Source: a virus. From it: a stretch of DNA of 27,252 bases. The notes under the pieces were generated by a model. It ran no database searches and was not told the DNA's origin. It was given only the letters and a program-made list of their open reading frames with translations. The stretch is from IMG/VR virus record IMGVR_UViG_3300027899_000057, positions 1 to 27,252 of that record. One strand, given 5' to 3'. Both the position numbers and the translations under genes were made by a program. Shown here piece after piece: positions 5,925-13,906 of the stretch (position 1 is its first letter; every line of letters starts with the position of its first letter).

Positions 5925-6375
5925 TTTTCCCCATGACTACAAGCGCTGAACCGTTATTGCCGCCAGTCTTTGCTGTGCCGTTTACTGTGTCAAACTTCAC
6001 ACGTCCGTTCAAAAATAGCACAATGCTGTGCCGCCAAATGTACTTATGCCAGTACCGTTCACCCGGTATTGCTGGTATAAGCATGACAATGGTAAGGTCG
6101 GGGTGTTGTGCAAGCTGCTCAGCAGCACGCGCAATCCAGACGCTACAGTTGTTATAGGGCGGATTCATAAACACGATACCGCGCAAGCCGTGGTTCCATG
6201 ATAGTGTACCGGCATCCTGACCACGCCGTATGTCAAATGTGCGCCCAACAGGCACGCTGACGCCGACGTGGCTATCCTCTGACCAGAACGGGTCAAGCGC
6301 AATACGTGGCAACCATTCAAGAATCCAGAGTGGTGTAAACCATTCGTCAGAAAGTTTACCGGGCTGATTAGCCAT
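5866..6375 (-). CDS. DNA N6-adenine methyltransferase (phage Dam-like)
   Basis: This encodes a 169-residue protein from ATG 6375 behind TGAGG. Near the N terminus it has SDEWFTPLWIL, and at residues 71-74 the catalytic NPPY motif (IVFMNPPYNN), followed by GNNGSALVVM. This matches the phage Dam family (Pfam Dam, PF05869), in which DEW-x-TP and NPPY are conserved. It would transfer methyl groups from S-adenosylmethionine to adenine N6, often protecting phage DNA from restriction. Target site unknown. The start overlaps the upstream gene by eight bases, and the 3' end overlaps the downstream gene by 59 bases. Confidence 0.9.
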   Translation of the reverse strand: MANQPGKLSDEWFTPLWILEWLPRIALDPFWSEDSHVGVSVPVGRTFDIRRGQDAGTLSWNHGLRGIVFMNPPYNNCSVWIARAAEQLAQHPDLTIVMLIPAIPGERYWHKYIWRHSIVLFLNGRVKFDTVNGTAKTGGNNGSALVVMGKNAEETANFIRSKAALQIYG

Positions 6376-6748
6376 TTGAAGCCTCATTCAATACGGCAGT
6401 AGCTTTTTGAAACGTTGGCAGCACAATCAATGTAAAGAAGTCAAGCAACTGCATAGCATGGTGTTCTTCATCAACATGAATGATGTGCCGCTTGTCATCT
6501 ACGTTGTATCCCAAGTTTACTGCGTGCCTTTTCAGCGCAAAAGCTAGATTACGCGCCATGATTGCATTACTGCCAGCATGACCTGTAATCAAACCCGGCG
6601 AATCAAGCTCATTAGGATGCCTGATGTAGTAAGCAGCTATGTGGCCAACAGCAGTAGAACATAGCATGATAACATGCACAACGCCGTCCTTTTGAAACTG
6701 CGCTAGCATATCAGCTAAAGGCTTTAGCTTGTCTAAATCTTCTTCCAT
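6368..6748 (-). CDS. Hypothetical protein
   Basis: This encodes a 126-residue protein from ATG 6748, overlapping the lytic transglycosylase gene by 16 bases and the methyltransferase gene by eight. The sequence is His-rich (HVIMLCSTAVGHIAAYYIRH, then HIIHVDEEHHAM), and some of these could bind metal, but no standard motif is formed. The stretch HVIMLCSTAVGHIAAYYI is fairly hydrophobic, though its His residues make a membrane helix uncertain. Family not recognised. Coding support is the tight overlap on both sides. Confidence 0.75.
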   Translation of the reverse strand: MEEDLDKLKPLADMLAQFQKDGVVHVIMLCSTAVGHIAAYYIRHPNELDSPGLITGHAGSNAIMARNLAFALKRHAVNLGYNVDDKRHIIHVDEEHHAMQLLDFFTLIVLPTFQKATAVLNEASNG

Positions 6749-7137
6749 AATGACACCACCGTATCAGCGTATGAAGTTCCCTCGCAGGAATTGCCTGTAG
6801 AGTAGCAGGCCAATGCATCGTGCCAAGAATCAGTATGTTTGCGCCACGTTTTGATTGCAATGGCACTGGACAAGATACCTACTTGAACGTCTGACCGCAT
6901 TTCAGCACAGGTAAATGCACTGTATCTGTGGTCAACTTGGCCCAATCCACAGCACGGACCCCGCTTGGCGCGATAATTGAAGCCGCTTTCGTGTTCGGTA
7001 ATGGCCACCAGAAGCCCGCTAGGCACCCTAGAAGCCTCTGAAACGTCCCAAGCCACAAGGGACACCACCGCAGACGAAACAACGCGGCCTGCGGGCTGCT
7101 GTGAGATCACAGCCAGCATGAAAAGCAGTTTATTCAT
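6733..7137 (-). CDS. Lytic transglycosylase (SLT domain)
   Basis: This encodes a 134-residue protein from ATG 7137 behind AAGG. A Lys plus hydrophobic N terminus (MNKLLFMLAVI), and a second hydrophobic patch near residues 21-30, suggest export or membrane tethering. The SLT signature is clear: PSGLLVAITEHESGF with catalytic Glu 50 in the ESGF motif, GLGQV at 64-68, and a C-terminal LACYSTGNS that matches the usual A-x-YN-G loop. Such enzymes cleave peptidoglycan between MurNAc and GlcNAc without hydrolysis. It could be the phage endolysin or a virion entry lysin; no obvious holin lies beside it. Confidence 0.85.
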   Translation of the reverse strand: MNKLLFMLAVISQQPAGRVVSSAVVSLVAWDVSEASRVPSGLLVAITEHESGFNYRAKRGPCCGLGQVDHRYSAFTCAEMRSDVQVGILSSAIAIKTWRKHTDSWHDALACYSTGNSCEGTSYADTVVSLWKKI

Positions 7138-7441
7138 TCCTAACCTTCCAGTTTGCTGTTGGGGCTTTGTTCAAAAACCGCTCGACAAACTTTTTCGCAG
7201 TATCATCTGGATAAGAACGTGTGCCCCAACAGACCGGCATACCGACCATCAGGATTTCCCAAGCACATTTATCTTGCCCAAATGGTACTGCTGTTATCAG
7301 GCAGCGAAGATGCGGCCTGTCTTGTGGTGCAAATCTGGATATGCCAATTGCCTGCCAAACATTGCCGACAGGCTGCACAGTCCATTGCACGTTATCAAAG
7401 AATGCGCAAATTGTTTCTAGGTCGGTGCGTGTGTGATTCAT
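7130..7441 (-). CDS. Hypothetical protein
   Basis: This encodes a 103-residue protein from ATG 7441, ending eight bases inside the lytic transglycosylase gene. It has no predicted membrane segment and is Trp- and Cys-rich (CAWEILMVGMPVCWGTRSYP). No ribosome binding site precedes the ATG; instead the spacer carries the 13-base string discussed in the findings. The position between terminase and lysin genes would suit a lysis accessory protein, but nothing in the sequence supports a holin. Family not recognised. Confidence 0.7.
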   Translation of the reverse strand: MNHTRTDLETICAFFDNVQWTVQPVGNVWQAIGISRFAPQDRPHLRCLITAVPFGQDKCAWEILMVGMPVCWGTRSYPDDTAKKFVERFLNKAPTANWKVRNE

Positions 7442-7461
7442 CGTGTACTGTAGTAGGGCAG

Positions 7462-9003
7462 TTACCGCGAAAGCAGATTGTTGTGCACGCTCTTGACGGT
7501 ATTGCCGCCCTTCCGTGCACCTTCACGTGCAATCCACAGCGCCATCAAGCTATCACCCGTGTGCTGCTCAGGATCGTAGTACAGCAGTTGCTGAATAAGC
7601 TCGCGGACTTCTGGATCAACATCAGTACCATCGCGACCTGACGGAATAATCCACTTACCGCTAGCAAATTCAGCAGCCAATGATTCAACGCCAAATACCG
7701 GGTCATTCTTATTGCGGCCAGTTTCAAACGTGTACACTGGTACAATGGTGCCATCAGTAACGTCATTGTTGATTAGGTCAGCAAACAGCTTCTGCGTTGC
7801 GTTACCTTCAACATAGACAATGCTCATCATGTTTCTGGCAGTCAGTCGGATTTTGCGCATAAGCTCAATACCCGGCATACGACCACCCTGTGCATTGATG
7901 ATTTCTCTATCACCATTTGAGTACACGGCAATAGTCATCAAAACAGACCTACCACCAGTGGTACGCAATGATGCACCAATATCTACGCCTGTGTACACAC
8001 GACAACCGGGCGGCACAGCATCAAGCCGCTGGCGCATGTAGCGGCCCTTACCACGCAGAATTGCAGCGTTAATCCATTCTTCCTTGAAGCGTGCTTCAGT
8101 GTTTGAACGGGCTACGCACATCATCTGGCGTGCGAATTCAACCTCACCAATTTCTGCACGTTTGCGTTCAATACGTTCCTGTGACCAGCGCTCAGGCCAC
8201 AATGACTTGCCAGTGAAATCAGTGATTGGATAGCGCTTTGAAATGTATCCGGGGCGAGAAGCAAGAAAATGCATCAGGTCATCGGGATGGTACGCATTAC
8301 CAACCACAACGACACGCGACTTATCGGTAACACGACCAAGCAACGTAGACACAACCCAATCAATTGTCTTTTGACGCAATGCTGGCGTGCGCGTATTTTC
8401 CCACGTCAGTACGTCATCAAGAATGAGCAAGTCAATACGTGCACCAAGAATTGAACCAAACAAACCGATGCTTTGAAACTGCGGGTCTTTGGCTGGCGTA
8501 TCACGTTTGAGTTTCAGCGCCTTGGAAGTCCACGGCGTTTGCGGGATAATGCCCGGAAACGTATCACGAAACGCCGTGGACTTGCTCATGTATTCGCCAA
8601 CAGTACCAAGAATCTTTGACGACAGTGATCCAGTGCTGGATACAACTACGCAACGAAGATTGGTATTGCAAGCGATTTCATACATGCTACGGGCAATACT
8701 GATTTGGAAAGTTTTGCCAGATTCAACGTGCCCCCAAATGATTGAACGCCTATGTTCTGAGATAAGGTCTTGCCATTCGTTGTGGTATTGTGACATGACC
8801 ACAGGATTGCCAGTTTCCTCATCGCGTAACACGTGGCGAATGAACCACTTAGGGTCTGTTCGTGCCACTACACAACGTGCTGCATACTGCTGGTGCGCCA
8901 GCCGTGTTGCGTCAATACCAAGGTCTTCAAGACCGCGCTTTAATGCGTTAGCACCTTGCTTGGTAGTATTGTCCGTTCTGTAGTCACGAAGTGTGCGAGC
9001 CAT
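7462..9003 (-). CDS. terL: Large terminase subunit
   Basis: This encodes a 513-residue DNA-packaging motor. The ATPase has a variant Walker A GHVESGKT (91-98) and Walker B LLILDD (192-197), with coupling motif VVVVGNAYHPDD. The RNase H-like nuclease has the acidic residues D341 in TGVDIGAS, E399 in YVEGN and D484 in TGDSLMALW. Length and order fit TerL, which cuts concatemers and pumps DNA into the procapsid. ATG 9003 follows GAGGA and overlaps the preceding stop by one base (TAATG), consistent with a TerS-TerL pair. The packaging strategy cannot be read from this. Confidence 0.95.
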   Translation of the reverse strand: MARTLRDYRTDNTTKQGANALKRGLEDLGIDATRLAHQQYAARCVVARTDPKWFIRHVLRDEETGNPVVMSQYHNEWQDLISEHRRSIIWGHVESGKTFQISIARSMYEIACNTNLRCVVVSSTGSLSSKILGTVGEYMSKSTAFRDTFPGIIPQTPWTSKALKLKRDTPAKDPQFQSIGLFGSILGARIDLLILDDVLTWENTRTPALRQKTIDWVVSTLLGRVTDKSRVVVVGNAYHPDDLMHFLASRPGYISKRYPITDFTGKSLWPERWSQERIERKRAEIGEVEFARQMMCVARSNTEARFKEEWINAAILRGKGRYMRQRLDAVPPGCRVYTGVDIGASLRTTGGRSVLMTIAVYSNGDREIINAQGGRMPGIELMRKIRLTARNMMSIVYVEGNATQKLFADLINNDVTDGTIVPVYTFETGRNKNDPVFGVESLAAEFASGKWIIPSGRDGTDVDPEVRELIQQLLYYDPEQHTGDSLMALWIAREGARKGGNTVKSVHNNLLSR

Positions 9004-9764
9004 TATTCTTCCTCAGAGTCTTCGCCAGCTTCAATGGCAATCAAATTGTTGCCGTGTTCCAGCGCTTCATGCAGAGTATCGCGGATACCATGTAAAGTTG
9101 CAATAGCTTCTTCATGGCTCATGTTGCCGCCAACACCACCACTCATATCATCAGGTTCGCCAAGCACACGCCGTTCAATAGCAATTGAACGCTCTGCAAT
9201 ACCGATAGCTTGGTCTGACAACACGCCAATCTTTGCCATCAGTTGCAAAGTATCATGCAGGTCAAGCTCTACGCCCATTGTAGACATACGCTCAATCTGC
9301 AAAATTGCCTTGTTTACCAGCGGCTCAATTGCCCGGTTAAGCTTCTGTGTTCGTGATAGCAGCGTAAGCGCATGGTTGCGCGTACTTTTTACCATCAAGC
9401 CTTCTTCTCTACGTGCTGCAATCACATCATTTCTAGCAGCAGCAATTTCATTATCGGAAGGTGGCGGAACTGATTGACGCAGACCCGTAACCTGTATTTG
9501 GTTTTGGGGTGCATTCGGGGTGGCTGTCGTGATCGCGAGCGCGTCATTTCTGGCGGCTGCACGCGCTTTGACCTTATCTTCCTTGATCACTTTTTCAATT
9601 GGCTTCGCCCAAGCTATGCTAGGCCAACCTTCCTTATAGGCACGCCATGCTACTTTAGGCGAAACACCTACTGCTTCTGCGGCTTTACGGTAGCCCATTT
9701 GCCCATCGCGCATTGCTTCTAACAATGCGGTGTACTGCACTTTTGTAATCGTCGGATCTAGCAT
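9003..9764 (-). CDS. Putative small terminase subunit
   Basis: This encodes a 253-residue protein from ATG 9764 behind AGAGGA. Residues about 10-50 contain a helix-turn-helix (YRKAAEAVGVSPKVAWRAYK), typical of DNA-recognising TerS. A long central helical part (IAAARNDVIAARREEGLMVK through about 200) would suit ring assembly, and the end is acidic (AGEDSEEE). It ends at the start of TerL with a one-base overlap, the usual arrangement of the pair. It is somewhat longer than many TerS proteins. The role is inferred from the motif and the neighbour. Confidence 0.7.
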   Translation of the reverse strand: MLDPTITKVQYTALLEAMRDGQMGYRKAAEAVGVSPKVAWRAYKEGWPSIAWAKPIEKVIKEDKVKARAAARNDALAITTATPNAPQNQIQVTGLRQSVPPPSDNEIAAARNDVIAARREEGLMVKSTRNHALTLLSRTQKLNRAIEPLVNKAILQIERMSTMGVELDLHDTLQLMAKIGVLSDQAIGIAERSIAIERRVLGEPDDMSGGVGGNMSHEEAIATLHGIRDTLHEALEHGNNLIAIEAGEDSEEE

Positions 9765-9811
9765 AGCAATCCTCTTTGCACTGGAAGCAGCCGGTAGCTG
9801 GTGTTATATCA

Positions 9812-10663
9812 TTACTCTTTGAGCACTCGACGTGCCAGAGGAAATACTGTAGCAGCTTGTTCAACGACAGCAACGTCGCAAAAATCGCGCATGATACGCC
9901 AAGCGTTTAGTGGGTCTGAATCTGCGGCGGCGCGGGGAAGCCACTGGTGCCAGCCCTCAGTTGTGCCGTAGATTATACCAATGGGATTGTCGGCGTGGCC
10001 ATAGGTATAAGGCGGGTACAGCCCAAGCTTATACTGTTGCATGTACGCAAAGACTTCTGAAGTAGACCAATCGAAAATCGGGTTGACGCGAGCCATACCA
10101 GACTTGACAGTATAAGAACCACCAGCACCGACGCTGTTGCCGCCAACAATTTTGGTGCCATCATTGCTGAGAACTTTACCGTCACGAGAACGCCTGCCGA
10201 AAACAATGCCAGCGCAACGATGATTTTTGGCGTACGCATCTTGCAGCCGCCATTTCTCACGGCGAACGAAATCTACTGACCTATCAGTAGACCAAAGCAT
10301 TGCAGGATTGCGTTGCAGCCAAGCAAAGTTCATCGGAACTCGCAGCACGTTTTCTTCTGCTACGTGCTGGTCAATGAATTCGTTGACGCTTGGGAACTCT
10401 AAATGGTTGGACACAATGAACGGCGGTAGACAGCCGCTGTGCTGGCGTGCAAGGTGCGCAATCACCTGTGAGTCCTTGCCGCCTGACCATGCCACAGCGA
10501 GCCGCCTGTGCTGCCTGACGGCTTCGTCAAGGCGTGCGTGGGCGGCAGCTACCTTGGCATCAAATGCAGGCGTACCAATCAGACTAACCGATTCATGGTA
10601 CATTTTCCAGTAGGCAGCGGACAATTTAAGCTGCTTAGCTTCATCAGGAAATAAGCCTTTCAT
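9812..10663 (-). CDS. PAPS-reductase-like PP-loop protein
   Basis: This encodes a 283-residue protein from ATG 10663 behind AGGTG. The PP-loop SGGKDS at residues 60-65 marks the adenosine nucleotide alpha-hydrolase / PAPS reductase family. Further family-like elements are FIVSNHLEFPSVNEFIDQH and, toward the end, NPIFDWSTSEVFAYM. True PAPS reductases reduce 3'-phosphoadenylyl sulfate, but phage and DndC-type relatives instead activate sulfur or other groups with ATP. The reaction here is unknown. It overlaps the nuclease-like gene by 20 bases and ends a cluster with a second PP-loop protein and two ParB-like proteins. Confidence 0.85.
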   Translation of the reverse strand: MKGLFPDEAKQLKLSAAYWKMYHESVSLIGTPAFDAKVAAAHARLDEAVRQHRRLAVAWSGGKDSQVIAHLARQHSGCLPPFIVSNHLEFPSVNEFIDQHVAEENVLRVPMNFAWLQRNPAMLWSTDRSVDFVRREKWRLQDAYAKNHRCAGIVFGRRSRDGKVLSNDGTKIVGGNSVGAGGSYTVKSGMARVNPIFDWSTSEVFAYMQQYKLGLYPPYTYGHADNPIGIIYGTTEGWHQWLPRAAADSDPLNAWRIMRDFCDVAVVEQAATVFPLARRVLKE

Positions 10664-11219
10664 TTAGAATCACCTGTAGCCTGTCTTTGGCTTTACGCTT
10701 CATATTATCCGTAACTGTTTCAAATCGGCCTGTGTCTGTGTCAAAGTGCACGTCAAAAAACGTGCGCCTAAGTGCTGACAAAAGAAATGCCTGCTCAGCA
10801 AGCGCAATTCTTGGATTTTTAGTGCGCCCATTCAGCAAAAAGTGATCCGTAGCGTCTAGTACTACATTACAGCGCCCACGCAACCCAACTTCAATTAAAC
10901 CCCAGCCTTGCGGAACTTTAGCGACGTTTATTCGCAAGCTTTCTGGCACCATGAAATAACGAAGGTCGCCGGGATGGTCTACAGAAGCTTCTATGTCGTG
11001 GATCATCTTGTGCCGGTCGGCAGCGAAATCACTTTTTGACACCTTGCATTCAACAAGTATTGATACAGCGGTATTTGGTCTAATTCTTGTTCGCCATTTC
11101 CAGCCAAGAGCATCTGGACTGTAACGGTGTCCCTCAAAGCGTGGCTCAGAAAAGTACACTTTACAGTCCTGCTTTTTAAGCCACTTTACAGCGCAAGCTA
11201 CAACTTCTGAGTGTGTCAT
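10644..11219 (-). CDS. PD-(D/E)XK-type protein (MmcB-like)
   Basis: This encodes a 191-residue protein from ATG 11219 behind AAGGT, with an ATGA overlap with the ParB-like stop. The N-terminal helix contains a Glu. A strand pair follows: YSPDALGWKW (PD at 35-36) and ILVECKVSKSDFAADRH (E57-x-K59), the core of the PD-(D/E)XK fold. The string ECKVSKSDFAADRH is very like the MmcB family, described as DNA-repair proteins, in which E-x-K-x-S-x-x-DF is conserved. It could cut or bind DNA. The C-terminal 60 residues are not recognised. The cluster context suggests it acts with the ParB and PP-loop proteins. Confidence 0.7.
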   Translation of the reverse strand: MTHSEVVACAVKWLKKQDCKVYFSEPRFEGHRYSPDALGWKWRTRIRPNTAVSILVECKVSKSDFAADRHKMIHDIEASVDHPGDLRYFMVPESLRINVAKVPQGWGLIEVGLRGRCNVVLDATDHFLLNGRTKNPRIALAEQAFLLSALRRTFFDVHFDTDTGRFETVTDNMKRKAKDRLQVILNERLIS

Positions 11220-11776
11220 TTTACCTTAGTACCATATGTTGCTTTTTTCTTGTTGGACCGCGAAGCCTTACTCAAACCCTCGCGGGTAGGCACCCAACCG
11301 GCACCAAAGCTGTCCTGCCCCATCAATTCTGGATTGCCACGCAATTCTGATAGGCGTTCCTGTTCTTCAGCTTCCATACCCAAACGATTCTCAATTTGGT
11401 CTTCCGTAAAACCAGCACCTTGAAGCTCGCGTACAATGTTACCCATTGCAAGAATACCGTGGCTACCACGTGCACGATTGTGGCGCACAGTAGAAAGCAT
11501 ATGGTCAATGCGAACCTTATTGCGCAGGATTACAACAGGAACCTGCCCACTGTGCAAGTCTTGTATTGCAGCATCGCGGCTAGCTAACGTCCAGCGGTGA
11601 AAGCCGTCAACAATCTCAAACTTTTCAGTCACCACAATAGGCTGTGTCCAACCGTCTTCAATGATTGACTGCTTTAGCAAGTCCATTTCCGGCCCAAATA
11701 CGTGATTTGGGTTGTAGTCATTGGCGTGCAGGTCTTCTGGATACATCCAAATAACCTTGTCAATTGGATTGCTCAT
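11216..11776 (-). CDS. ParB-like nuclease-domain protein (IbrB-like)
   Basis: This encodes a 186-residue protein. I chose ATG 11776, which overlaps the IbrA-like stop (ATGA). The frame is open further upstream, but only through that gene. Residues about 10-70 carry the ParB/Srx fold: LHANDYNPNHV, LLKQSIIEDGWTQPIVVT and DGFHRW (57-62). The remainder is helical with a basic end. A ParB-domain protein directly following a PAPS-reductase-like protein of the DUF3440 type is the known IbrA-IbrB arrangement. Some ParB folds bind CTP or act as nucleases or kinases; here the activity is unknown. Confidence 0.8.
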   Translation of the reverse strand: MSNPIDKVIWMYPEDLHANDYNPNHVFGPEMDLLKQSIIEDGWTQPIVVTEKFEIVDGFHRWTLASRDAAIQDLHSGQVPVVILRNKVRIDHMLSTVRHNRARGSHGILAMGNIVRELQGAGFTEDQIENRLGMEAEEQERLSELRGNPELMGQDSFGAGWVPTREGLSKASRSNKKKATYGTKVK

Positions 11777-12942
11777 TTCTTCACACCTTTGCTGCCAATA
11801 ACCTTGCGGTCTGACCACGCGCTGTCTGACATTGTTTCTTTGCGACGGCGTAAATCGCCACGGTAAGCAATCTGGTAAAGACGTTCCCAAGAAATCAACT
11901 CACCCTTTCCATAGTCAGGAATTGGAATGCCGATATTCTTCTTGAAATGCGTGCGAATAGCAGACTCGATACGCGCTGCCAGCTTGGCGCGGATATCGGC
12001 AGGATGGCGCTCAATTGCCTCACGAATCTGCGCTTGCCAGTAATCCGGCCCTGTACCTGCATGACTAGCTGCCGTGACGTTGTGCAGCCCGTACAGGGGC
12101 GACTCACTGTAGCGTGCAGCCGTGGCAGCGCCCGGTACACGCCGCAGCATCTTTTCCCAAATAGCAGGTTCAAGTAAACCGAAATACTTTAGCGCACGCA
12201 ATGGTTCTTCAGCAAATGGCGGCGAAATACGCTGCTTTGTTGGTGTGATACCAGCGCGAGTGTACTTGTCATAGATCACATTGTAATCCCAGCCAAACTT
12301 AGTCGGTGCCGTCCACACGTCGCCGACAAGCCAGTCATAGATAGGCTTGCACATTGTTACGTGCGGTGCATTGCTATCTGGTGCAAGCCAATTATCCTCA
12401 GTGCGCATAGATACCACGCGAAGACGGCGTAGTGACTCTTGCGCACGCAGACCGATAGCTACGCCATAGGATAGCGTTTTGTCCGGGAAAAAGAGATTAT
12501 TGGATTGGTATGCCGGTGCACGGTTGTTTGGGTCGGTAGGAAAATTCGCAATTTCTGTAATGCCTTCGGGCGGCATAGGACGGCACCACAAATGCTTTGA
12601 TTCCGGTGCCCACGGATACCAGTAAGGTTGTTTAGTGCTACATGCGTTACGGTTTTTGAAAGGCATACAGTACCAGCGAAGCGATACGTCTTTACGCTGT
12701 GAAATTCTGCGGACATACTGTACCGTGTCATCCCAAATACCTTCCTCATCATAGAATACCACGTCTACTGGCCCATAGCCGATACGATTGGCTTCTTCTA
12801 GGACAAGGTTAAGAACAGCCGTGCTGTCTTTACCGCCAGAAAACAGCACAGATACCACGTCAAAGCGCGTGAACATATCTGCAACGCGTTCACGTGCCAA
12901 CTCGTATGTAGTCTTCTCTACAAACTTTTTCTTAAGTACCAC
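11773..12942 (-). CDS. PAPS-reductase-like protein (IbrA / DUF3440-like)
   Basis: This encodes a 389-residue protein. I chose GTG 12942, with AGGTG seven bases upstream and one base after the previous stop; an ATG at 12972 adds ten residues but has a poor ribosome binding site. The PP-loop is SGGKDS at 35-40 (VVSVLFSGGKDSTAVLNLV). It is followed by VDVVFYDEEGIWDDT, CSTKQPYWYPWAP and SYGVAIGLRAQESLRR. Large size and Trp/Cys content fit the DUF3440 branch (IbrA), a regulator partner of a ParB protein in enterobacteria. The PP-loop uses ATP to adenylate a substrate; the substrate is unknown. Confidence 0.85.
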   Translation of the reverse strand: MVLKKKFVEKTTYELARERVADMFTRFDVVSVLFSGGKDSTAVLNLVLEEANRIGYGPVDVVFYDEEGIWDDTVQYVRRISQRKDVSLRWYCMPFKNRNACSTKQPYWYPWAPESKHLWCRPMPPEGITEIANFPTDPNNRAPAYQSNNLFFPDKTLSYGVAIGLRAQESLRRLRVVSMRTEDNWLAPDSNAPHVTMCKPIYDWLVGDVWTAPTKFGWDYNVIYDKYTRAGITPTKQRISPPFAEEPLRALKYFGLLEPAIWEKMLRRVPGAATAARYSESPLYGLHNVTAASHAGTGPDYWQAQIREAIERHPADIRAKLAARIESAIRTHFKKNIGIPIPDYGKGELISWERLYQIAYRGDLRRRKETMSDSAWSDRKVIGSKGVKK

Positions 12943-12943
12943 G

Positions 12944-13207
12944 TTAGTGCACCTGTGCTGTTGAAAAACCATGATGGTCTAAAACCTGCTCGACCACAGC
13001 AACCAAATCATGTGACAGTTGATGGTCCGCACGTGCGCTGACCATGATTGCCCAGCCTTCGTGTGTGGTATCCTTGTCGGCACCTTCAACTGTGTAGTTG
13101 ACAGATACACGACGACAAATCACACCTTTGACGCGCATGTCATCAATCAGGTCACATAGCCCACTACAGAAGTCACTGCTTGGTTCTTGCAGGTCAAACA
13201 CACTCAT
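12944..13207 (-). CDS. Hypothetical protein
   Basis: This encodes an 87-residue acidic protein from ATG 13207, which overlaps the bicupin stop (ATGA). It contains LDDLID-like helices near the N terminus (FCSGLCDLIDDMRVKGVICR) and a central beta pair (VSVNYTVEGADKDTTHEGWA). Four residues form a possible Cys pair, but there is no standard metal motif. It lies between the bicupin and the IbrA-like gene with no spare bases, so it is probably part of that pathway. Family not recognised. Confidence 0.7.
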   Translation of the reverse strand: MSVFDLQEPSSDFCSGLCDLIDDMRVKGVICRRVSVNYTVEGADKDTTHEGWAIMVSARADHQLSHDLVAVVEQVLDHHGFSTAQVH

Positions 13208-13905
13208 TTACCACCACCGTGCTTGATGTACGTACGGTTAATCATGGGGTGATTGTCGTCAGTCGGACCAGTATTGCTGTCTGGATGGAAAGCAATAATA
13301 TCCATCGTTGCACCATCAATGTCAGTGCGAAAGCTATGCCGTTCCTGTGGCGGAATGACAAATGCTATACCGGGACGCAGTTCAATTTCCCAAGTATTTC
13401 CGGTATCATCGCAGTACGCACGGCCCTCACCAGCAACCACCAGCCCAAGGCGGATAGTGGGGTGAATGTGCTGCGTTTGCAGAATACCGATAGGAAAATG
13501 AAGGTGATTCAAGCACGCATCGCCAGCACGCGGTGGCGGGATAAGCACAGTATCACTGCAACCATCAATGTATGACAGACGGCCAATTTCTTCACGCACT
13601 GAAAACATTTCAAGCGGATTGAAACCATAGCGGAAAAACAGCACAACTGCGGTGTTGTCATGTAGTGCCATAATGTGCGCGCCAACACCAACAACAAAAC
13701 ACGCACCTTCATTAAGTTCATGTGTGCCATTGATAGTAGACACGCGCGCTGGACCGCCGTACACATAGCCGTACACAGCAGCAATAACAGTAACTGTAAG
13801 TTGCTGTTTGCTAGTTACAAGATGCATCGCTGTTGGGTAAAAGTCACGCTCAAACCGACACAGCGTGTCATTGCTATGCGCAGCAGTAATGTCAAATGAC
13901 CGCAT
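13204..13905 (-). CDS. Bicupin-fold protein
   Basis: This encodes a 233-residue protein from ATG 13905 behind GAGGA, one base after the ParB-like stop. The second half is a clear cupin: HLHFPIGILQTQHIHP, then GLVVAGEGRAY and IELRPGIAFVIPPQERHSF, with several possible metal ligands. The first half has a cupin-like rhythm (GTHELNEGACFVVGVGAHIM) without the His pair, so a two-domain protein with one metal site is likely. Cupins include dioxygenases, isomerases and binding proteins; the reaction is unknown. It is embedded in the ParB/PP-loop cluster and may act on the same substrate. Confidence 0.8.
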   Translation of the reverse strand: MRSFDITAAHSNDTLCRFERDFYPTAMHLVTSKQQLTVTVIAAVYGYVYGGPARVSTINGTHELNEGACFVVGVGAHIMALHDNTAVVLFFRYGFNPLEMFSVREEIGRLSYIDGCSDTVLIPPPRAGDACLNHLHFPIGILQTQHIHPTIRLGLVVAGEGRAYCDDTGNTWEIELRPGIAFVIPPQERHSFRTDIDGATMDIIAFHPDSNTGPTDDNHPMINRTYIKHGGGK

Positions 13906-13906
13906 G

